From positions 1 to 64,000 of the forward strand of contig JARLHE010000015.1 in the NCBI GenBank assembly GCA_031292385.1: a stretch of 64,000 nt of DNA, in the 5' to 3' direction. Both the position numbers and the translations under genes were made by a program. The notes beneath the pieces were generated by a model. That model was not told where the DNA came from and searched no databases. It saw nothing but the letters and a program-made list of their open reading frames with translations. Below, piece by piece: positions 57,101-64,000 of this stretch. The DNA is from Oligoflexia bacterium. GTDB lineage: Bacteria; Bdellovibrionota; UBA1018. The number at the start of each line of letters is the position of its first letter. The stretch's first letter is position 1.

Positions 57101-60100
57101 GAATAGGAGTTTGCCAGGGTAAATGGCGATCCCATCGTGACGTTCGGGCTGAAATACCAGGTCTGGTTTGTTCCGCCGTAAAAAATCTGCGCATCCGGGG
57201 TGGCGGTTTTCACGTCGGTAAAGATACTGTTGCTCGAGATGGAGCTGTTTTGGACGACGAAGGTCGTCTGATCGGCCTGGGTATTAGGAAGGAGAAGCTG
57301 TTGTAAGAACGATCCCTGCGAAGCTGTGAGCCAACTCACGCCATTAAAGCTTGCTGAGTCCGCAGTGCGAGTAACAACAGCCGTTGTCGTCGGGATATAA
57401 CTCGTAGGGAAGGCGCCCGTCTCAAGTTGAGCTCCCCAGAGATATAAACCCGAGGCCCCGTCTCCGGTAAAAGATGTTGTTCCTGGGGTAGAGTCTATAT
57501 AGATGACGGCGTTGACCGTTGTTCCGGACGTAGCCGGTTCGCCCGTCAAAGAACACTGGTACCAGCCGTTGGGATAAGCTTTGATTGAGGTCGCGGCACC
57601 ATTTCCAGTTCCGCTATTGGAACCTGCGCCGGCAGTGCCGGACCCTGAAAGCGTATAGGCGCCATACACCTGGTTCGCGCCGTTTGTGAGCGCAAGCGTA
57701 AGTGAGGCCGTGCCTTTTGGTTTAACGAAAACAGAGAACGTCCAAGTCTGCGCAGTGGTAGCCGTTACGGATTGATTGACAGCATGGGTACCCGTCGTTG
57801 TGTTCTCCGTAGCGAGCGCAGCGGTGTAAGTTCCATCCGGAGCCAAGGTGGCGGTCGTATTTGCCACGCTTCCTGAGCCAAACGAATAAACCCCGGAATT
57901 TAAACCCCAGGAGGTTTGAAAGGCCGCGCTTTGCAAGAGGGAATTCGTGCGAGCCTCCTCGATCAAAAGCCCGTTCGGCTGGTGAGTTGTCGGATTGTAA
58001 TCGACGCGTGGTACGCCCGATGCCGCGTATTGAATAAGTCCGTTCGGACCCATATAGCTTGCGATGCTTGAGCGCGTAAACGTGATCGCATTATAAGGGG
58101 CCTGGCTGATTTGCGTTGCCGGATTGTACATCGCCGCGAAATTCAGGTCGAGCGATGGGCGCTCGATCGTGATCGTTTGCGTTGTGGTCGCTCCCAAGCT
58201 GTAGCCCGTGCCCGATCCCAAGGCGACTGTAACCGTGGGGTTAGTGCTGCTCCCATCATCCAGAAGCTGAAAACTGATCGTCGAGCGCGAGCTTCCTGCT
58301 GCGAAAGTGAAGTTGCCGTTTGCTAGGCCGGAATAGTTGGTGCCCGAGACGGCCGTGCCGCCCACTGTGTAAGGAACGGTGACCGTCGTGGTCGCGGGCT
58401 CGGAGAGCGCGGCGGTCACGTACACGGTGCCTTGGGGCTCGATCACGGTTTGAGAGGTGAGCGTCAGGTTGGCTGAGGGCGTATACGTCCTGAAGTTCGT
58501 CGAGGCCGCGGTCATGTTCGTGAGCGGCGTATTTTCGATTTGGTACGGGAAATAAGTGAAACGGGCGATCGCACCGTTCATTTGGCCGCCCCCAACCGGA
58601 CTGGTTCCGATGCCGAGCCGATTGACGGTTGGAATCGTAATCGACGAGGCAGTCGCGACAAGGGAGTTGTTATCCGCCGCGCTTGCGGATGTTCCTCCAT
58701 AGGCGATTGCTTGTTTGTCGGCGTATCTCCCGGTGTCCCAGGTTGTAAGCACGGTGGATCCACCTGAAACAATGTCCTGTTGATTGCGGTTGACGCCCGT
58801 ATTGTCGTAGGAATAAATGCGGTTATTCCAGGTGCCGTCATCCAACTCAAAGGGCGTTCCGAAGTTTCCGCTCGCCACGGACGTGGGCTCGATATACTGC
58901 GTGTAAATACTGCCGACCCCGTTCGTGTACCAAGAAGAGATGCTTGTTGATGTGGCACTGTCGGTCGATCGAGTAACAGATGCCGTCGTGGTCGGGATGT
59001 AGTTCGTCGGAAACGAGTTCGCTTCCAGCTGCGCGCCCCACACATAGAGACCCGAATTGCCATCACCCGTGTAATTTAATGTCCCGGATCCATTTTCTAG
59101 CCAGAAGTCACATCCTCCGGTGGCGGTAGATCCGGCGGATGTCGCTATCCATAGTCGATACCAGCCGTTTGCAAGCGCACTGATGCCGTATCCAGAACAG
59201 GTGCCTCCCATGGAGGTCGCGCTTCCCGCTGAGAGATCGAATGTGTACGCGCAATTTGACGCCGCAAATGCGGTATTATCCATTTTTACCTGAATTTTCG
59301 TTCTTTCCTTCGGCTTTGCGTAGATACTGCAGGTGTAAGCGGTTGAACTGGTTGCCGAGATGGTGAACCACTTGTAATGATACCCGGTGCTTGTATCTTC
59401 AACGAGCTCGCTTGCGGTAAACGTTCCGTCGAGTGCCAATGCGGCGTTATTGAACGAAGGGCTCGAACCAGATCCACCGCCCCAGGTCCCTATATTTACT
59501 GAAGGATAGATCAAGTTCGTACTGCTCTGCTCAATCAGTAGCCCGTTCGGCTGCCCGGTCGTCGGATTGCAGTCAATGCGCGGCTGATTGACGGCTGCGG
59601 TTTTGATCAGCCCGTCGCAATCCATGTAGGTGGCGGTTGATGCGCGCGTGAATGTAATTCCTGCCGACGCCAGGCTCGATTGGGTCGGGTAAATCATCGT
59701 CGCGAAATTGAGATCCAAAGAAGGCTCGCGAATCGTGAGCGTCTGGCTCGTCGTGGACCCGAGCGCCACCGGGCCCGTCGGTGTTCCTATCTTCAGAACG
59801 ATCGTGGCGTTGGGAGTTGCGGGGCTTAATTGATCGAGGATCGGAATCGAGATCGTCTGCGAGCTTTGACCCGAGCTGAAAGCGACAGGGCTTGCCGTGT
59901 AGGTGTAGTCCGTATTGTTCACGGCGGTCGATGAGCCATTGACCGAGATCGGAATCGAGATCGAGCCTGTTGCCGGGCTGTTGAGGCTCACCGTGACAGT
60001 TGCCGTGCCCTGGTTAACGGCGATGTCTTGGGTGGCCACTGAAAAGCCAACGCTCGGATAGACTGTGATGCCGCTTTGAGTGCCGGTGATCGAGCTCGTT

Positions 60101-63100
60101 ACCGTATCGGTCGCGGTCAGGCTTTGAGTGCCGGCAGTAGCAAGGGTTGCCGAGAAGGTTCCCGCGCCGCTTGTGAGCGTTGAGTTCGCCGGAAGGGCGG
60201 CTGATCCGTCTGAAGAGCTGAAATGAACCGTGCCGGCGTATCCGGTTGTCGTGTTACCGCCCGCATCCTTTGCCGTGACCGTGAAAGTATAAGCCGTGCC
60301 CGCGGTAGCGGGGCTCGTAAATCCTGCAACGATAAAGCTTGCTGCAGGACCGACTGCGATATTGAAGTTTGAACTCGTGGCGCTGGTTAGACCTGAGCTT
60401 GTCGCGATAAGGGTATAGCCCGTACCTACCGTATTAATGGAAAGCCCAGAGAAGCTCGCGACACCGCTCGATGCAGCGAGTGTGCTTGTTCCTGAGAGCG
60501 TCCCGCCCGATGGATTCGTCCCAATCGCAAGAGCGATCGATGCACTCGAACCCGTGATCGTATTGCCGCCTGCGTCTTCGATGGTGACCACAGGCTGCGT
60601 GCTCCACGCCGTTCCACCGGTGCCACCCCCAGGCTGCGTGGTAAAGGCAAGCTGAGTGGCCGGTCCCACCGTGATGTTGAAGCTTGAGCTTGTTGCTGAA
60701 CTGAGACCTGAACTGCTCGCCGTCAGAGTGTAGCCCGTACCCGCCTTGTTGATGGATAGACCCGCAAAGCTCGCAATCCCGCTTGAAGCCGAGAGTGCAG
60801 CCGTGCCCGAGAGTGTGCCACTCGAAGGATTGGTGCCGATTGCCAAAGCGATCGAAGCGCTCGATCCCGAAACGGTATTCCCGCCCGCATCTTGCACGGT
60901 GACAATGGGCTCCGTGCCCCACGCCACGCCACCCGTTCCACCTCCCGGCTGCGCCGTAAACGCAAGCTGCGCGGCTGGCCCCACCGTGATGTTGAAGCTT
61001 GAACTCGTTGCTGAAGTGAGGCCTGAGCTGCTTGCCGTCAAGGTATAGCCCGTGCCGGCGGTATTGATCGAAAGGCCTGAGTAGTTCACTTGACCGCCGG
61101 TGGCCGAAACGGTGCTAGTTCCTGAAAGCGTTCCACCGCTTGGGTTTGTCCCGATCGCGAGCGAAATGGATGCGCTCGATGTGATCACCTGGTTTCCGCC
61201 CGCATCTTGAATGACGACCAAAGGTTGCGTGCCCCATGCCGTACCACCGGCGCCACCTCCGGGTTGCGTCGTGAAGGTAAGCTTCACTGCCGCGCCGATA
61301 TTCACGTTAAAGACGCTGCTCGTGGCGTTGGTCAGTCCGGAACTGCTTGCGATCAGGGTGTAGCCCGCGCCGGCTGAATTGATCGAAAGGCCTGAGAAAC
61401 TTGCGACACCGCTGCTTGCTGAAAGAGTTGCGGTGCCGGAGAGTGTGCCGAGGCTTGGGTTTGTGCCGATTGCGAGTGCTACCGAGTTGGTCGCGCTCGA
61501 AACAACGTTACCGCCTGCATCCTCAACACTCACCACGGGTTGCGTTGTAAAGGCTGAGCCTCCCGTAGCGCCCGATGGCTGCGTGGTGAAAGCAAGTTTT
61601 GCGGCGGAACCCACGGTGATATTGAAAGCTGAACTTGTAGCAGAGCTCAGCCCTGAACTCGTCGCGGTCAGCGTGTATCCGGTCCCTGCCGTATTGATCG
61701 AAAGTCCAGAGAAACTTGCAACGCCGCTTGAGGCCAAAAGAGTCGCTGTTCCTGAGAGCGTTCCACTCGACGGATTGGTGCCAATCGCAAGCGCAATGCT
61801 TGCGCTCGATCCTGTAATCGTGTTCCCGCCCGCATCTTCAACCGTCACAACCGGCTGAGCCACCCACGCCGTACCACCACTGCCGCCTCCCGGTTGCGTG
61901 GTGAAGGCAAGCTTTGCCGCTGAGCCTACGGTGATATTGAAAGCCGAGCTTGTGGCGGAAGTCAGTCCTGAGCTTGTCGCGGTCAGCGTGTAACCCGTAC
62001 CCGCCGTATTGATCGAAAGCCCAGAGAAGCTTGCGGCGCCGCTTGAAGCCGAAAGGGTCGCCGTGCCAGAGAGCGTTCCGCTCGAAGGGTTCGTTCCAAT
62101 CGCTAGAGCGATCGATGCGCTCGATCCTGTAACCGTGTTTCCGCCTGCGTCTTCGACCGCGACCACGGGCTGCGTACTCCACGTCGCGCCACCGGCGCCG
62201 CCTCCCGGCTGCGTGGTAAAAGCAAGCTGCGCGGCAGGACCTACGGTGACGTTAAAAGCAGAGCTTGTGGCCGAGGTGAGTCCCGAACTTGTCGCGATAA
62301 GCGTATAGCCCGTACCGGCCGTATTAATGGATAGGCCTGAGAAAGTAGCCACACCGCTCGAGGCCGAAAGAGTACCGGTTCCAGAAAGAGCTCCACTCGA
62401 AGGATTGGTACCGATCGCAAGAGCAATACTTGCGCTCGATCCCGTAACCGTGTTCCCGCCCGCATCTTGTACCGCGATCACGGGCTGAGTGTTCCAAGAC
62501 AATCCACCGGTGCCGCCTCCCGGTTGCGTGGTGAAGGCAAGCTTTGCGGCAGGTCCGACCGTAATATTAAAGGCAGAGCTTACGGCCGATGTCAGTCCGC
62601 TGGAAGTCGCGGTCAAGACGTACCCGTTTGCAGCCGTATTAATCGAAAGCCCGGAGAAGTTTGCAACACCGCTTGTTGCCGAAAGCATGTTCGTGCCTGA
62701 GAGCGTGCCCGAGCCCGGGTTCGTGGAAATCGCGAGAGTTATAGATGCATTTGAGATCGCAACCGTATTGCCACCGGCATCTTGTACCGTGACCGCGGGC
62801 TGGGTGCTCCAAGACAATCCACCGGTGCCGCCTCCTGGCTGCGTGGTGAAAGCAAGCTGTGCTGCCGCACCCACCGTGATGTTGAAGCTTGAACTCGTTA
62901 CAGATGTGAGACCCGAACCACTCGCCGTCAGAGTATAACCGGTGCCCACGCTATTAATCAATAGGCCTGAAAAGCTTGCCACCCCGCCGCTTGCGGCAAT
63001 GCTCGACGTGCCCGAAAGAGTGCCCGAGCTTGGGTTCGTTCCGATCGCAACGCTAACGGAATTCGTTGCGCTCGTGACTAAGTTTCCGTACGTATCTTCA

Positions 63101-64000
63101 ACCCAAACCACGGGCTGAGTCGAGAGAGCCGAGCCTCCCTGGCCATTTCCGGGCTGGGTGCCGAAGGCGAGTTTCGCGGCGGGTCCTGGCGTCACGTTCT
63201 CGGTGAAGGTCAAAGAAGAGGGACTGCCCGAAAGAGAGGTGCCCGTTACCGTGCACGTGCTTGTGCCGACGACTGTGGCGAGCGTAAAGCTTGTCGATGC
63301 CTTTCCGTTCGCATCGGATGCGATGCTCGCGGGCGATGAGGATGCACCCGAGCTTGCCGTAAACGTCACGGTATTGCCTGATACGGGGTTACCGTAAATA
63401 TCCTGCACCTGAACTTGGATCGCTGTCGCAAGCGTTGCTCCGGCCTGGCCCGATTGGCTATCTCCCGCAAGTTTCACCAGATGATCGGCCGAGGCGGCCT
63501 GTACGGTGATCGGGGATTCGCTTCCGGTAATCGATGAGCTTCCCGTATCGGTTGCGGTGATCTGGGCGGTCGTGCTTGCCGTTTTCAGAATCAGGCCCGT
63601 AAACGCGTGAACCCCGTTATCGCCTCCCGCAAAGGTATAATTGGCAGGAAGAACAGCCTGAGAGTCACCCGATGTGAAGTGCACGCTGCCCGTGTAGCTT
63701 GTGGCCGTATTGCCGTAGGAATCGAGCGCGGTGACGGTGAGACCATTCGAGCTTCCGGCGATAACGCTCGATGGAAATCCCGTCACAGAAAGAGTACTTG
63801 CGGCCGCGGCCGTAATGAGCACGCCACTCTGATCAACGCTCAGGCTTCCGGTTCCACCCGAGCCGCTCGTATCGGCCTTAGTCGCTCGTATCGTCTTAGA
63901 TCCGGCCAAGGTCATGAAAATCCCTGAACCCGAGAAATTGGCCGCACCGCCTGAAGCTGCAAGGGTTGTCGTTCCGGAAATTGAGCCCGTACCTGCACTG
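54136..64000 (-). CDS. Giant modular surface protein, N-terminus outside window
   Basis: Open from the right edge to TGA at 54136 (at least 3287 residues). In order: filamentous-adhesin-type Ig-like units; nine 105-residue repeats ('[57 protein letters not shown]' and so on); another Ig-like unit; then Calx-beta plus fibre/lectin modules three times. These modules share '[20 protein letters not shown]', '[14 protein letters not shown]' and '[23 protein letters not shown]', the pattern of phage tail-fibre-like carbohydrate modules, each ending in a LamG-like strand set. An Ig and a fibronectin-like unit lie before the third. It should be a very long cell-surface adhesin; export route unseen. 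Confidence 0.88.
   Translation of the reverse strand, partial: [3287 protein letters not shown]
60352..63186 (-). repeat. Nine tandem 315-bp coding repeats
   Basis: A shared landmark on the + strand (GGCTG or GGTTG followed by CG or GG) recurs at 60632, 60947, 61262, 61577, 61892, 62207, 62522, 62837 and 63152, exactly 315 bases apart each time. The array is therefore 9 x 315 = 2835 bp, 105 codons per unit with no net length change. Units differ at many positions but share long near-identical stretches, so they can recombine. Confidence 0.9.

Noticed and set aside
54136-63915. A start codon for the giant gene at 63915
   Set aside because: The frame stays open through to base 64000 and the protein there is mid-domain, so 63915 is only an internal Met.

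Overview
This 64 kb window looks like a chromosomal segment of a GC-rich, Gram-negative bacterium. Many products carry signal peptides or lipoboxes, and there are outer-membrane barrel, TolC-type, LolB-like and PBP4-type proteins. A deaminase resembling the Bdellovibrio Bd3614 family, an HNH protein of a kind common in Bdellovibrionota, a PhaR-type regulator and very large Ig-, NHL- and Calx-beta-repeat surface proteins make a Bdellovibrionota or related deltaproteobacterial-grade host my best guess. That placement is inference. No rRNA was seen; two tRNAs are present (Phe-GAA, Leu-UAG).

Layout. 1-828: the 5' part of a collagen-like exported protein that runs off the left edge. 1.2-8.1 kb: housekeeping genes (CBS protein, ung, acyltransferase with a ketopantoate-reductase-like partner, GDT1-type transporter, dacB) and an orphan LamG-like fragment. 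8.1-12.9 kb: a four-gene tripartite efflux operon (TolC-, EmrA- and EmrB-like, then LysR). 13.0-18.9 kb: two large lipoproteins, one of NHL repeats and one ricin-sialidase-ricin. 19.0-24.1 kb: a LysR-controlled redox cluster (zinc ADH, AKR, frameshifted cupin, RibD-C, SDR). 24.1-26.0 kb: an AbiE-like two-gene module close to tRNA-Phe. 26.5-33.9 kb: a TolB-M28-PDZ lipoprotein, groES-groEL with a strong terminator, a 116-bp inverted-repeat element, hslO (Hsp33), an outer-membrane barrel and phaR. 34.2-42.5 kb: TPR lipoprotein, LolB-like lipoprotein and a complete oppABCDF peptide transporter, densely packed and partly overlapping. 42.5-46.5 kb: deaminase plus HNH pair, sulfatase-modifying-factor-like protein, tRNA-Leu, glutathione peroxidase and a shortened methyltransferase. 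46.5-64 kb: surface-protein territory, with a 14-repeat Ig-like lipoprotein, a hydrolase with an exported partner, a glycosidase, and a giant protein (at least 3287 residues, running off the right edge).

The most distinctive sequence features are four. The giant gene holds nine consecutive repeats of exactly 315 bp (60352-63186), followed by three Calx-beta plus fibre/lectin-like modules. The Ig-like lipoprotein has a conserved cysteine pair in 13 of its 14 repeats. A nested-hairpin element with 24-bp perfect terminal inverted repeats sits between groEL and hslO. A 21-bp inverted repeat copies the 3' end of tRNA-Phe beside the AbiE-like module. I did not see a CRISPR array, a complete insertion sequence, a prophage or a clearly new multi-gene defence system.
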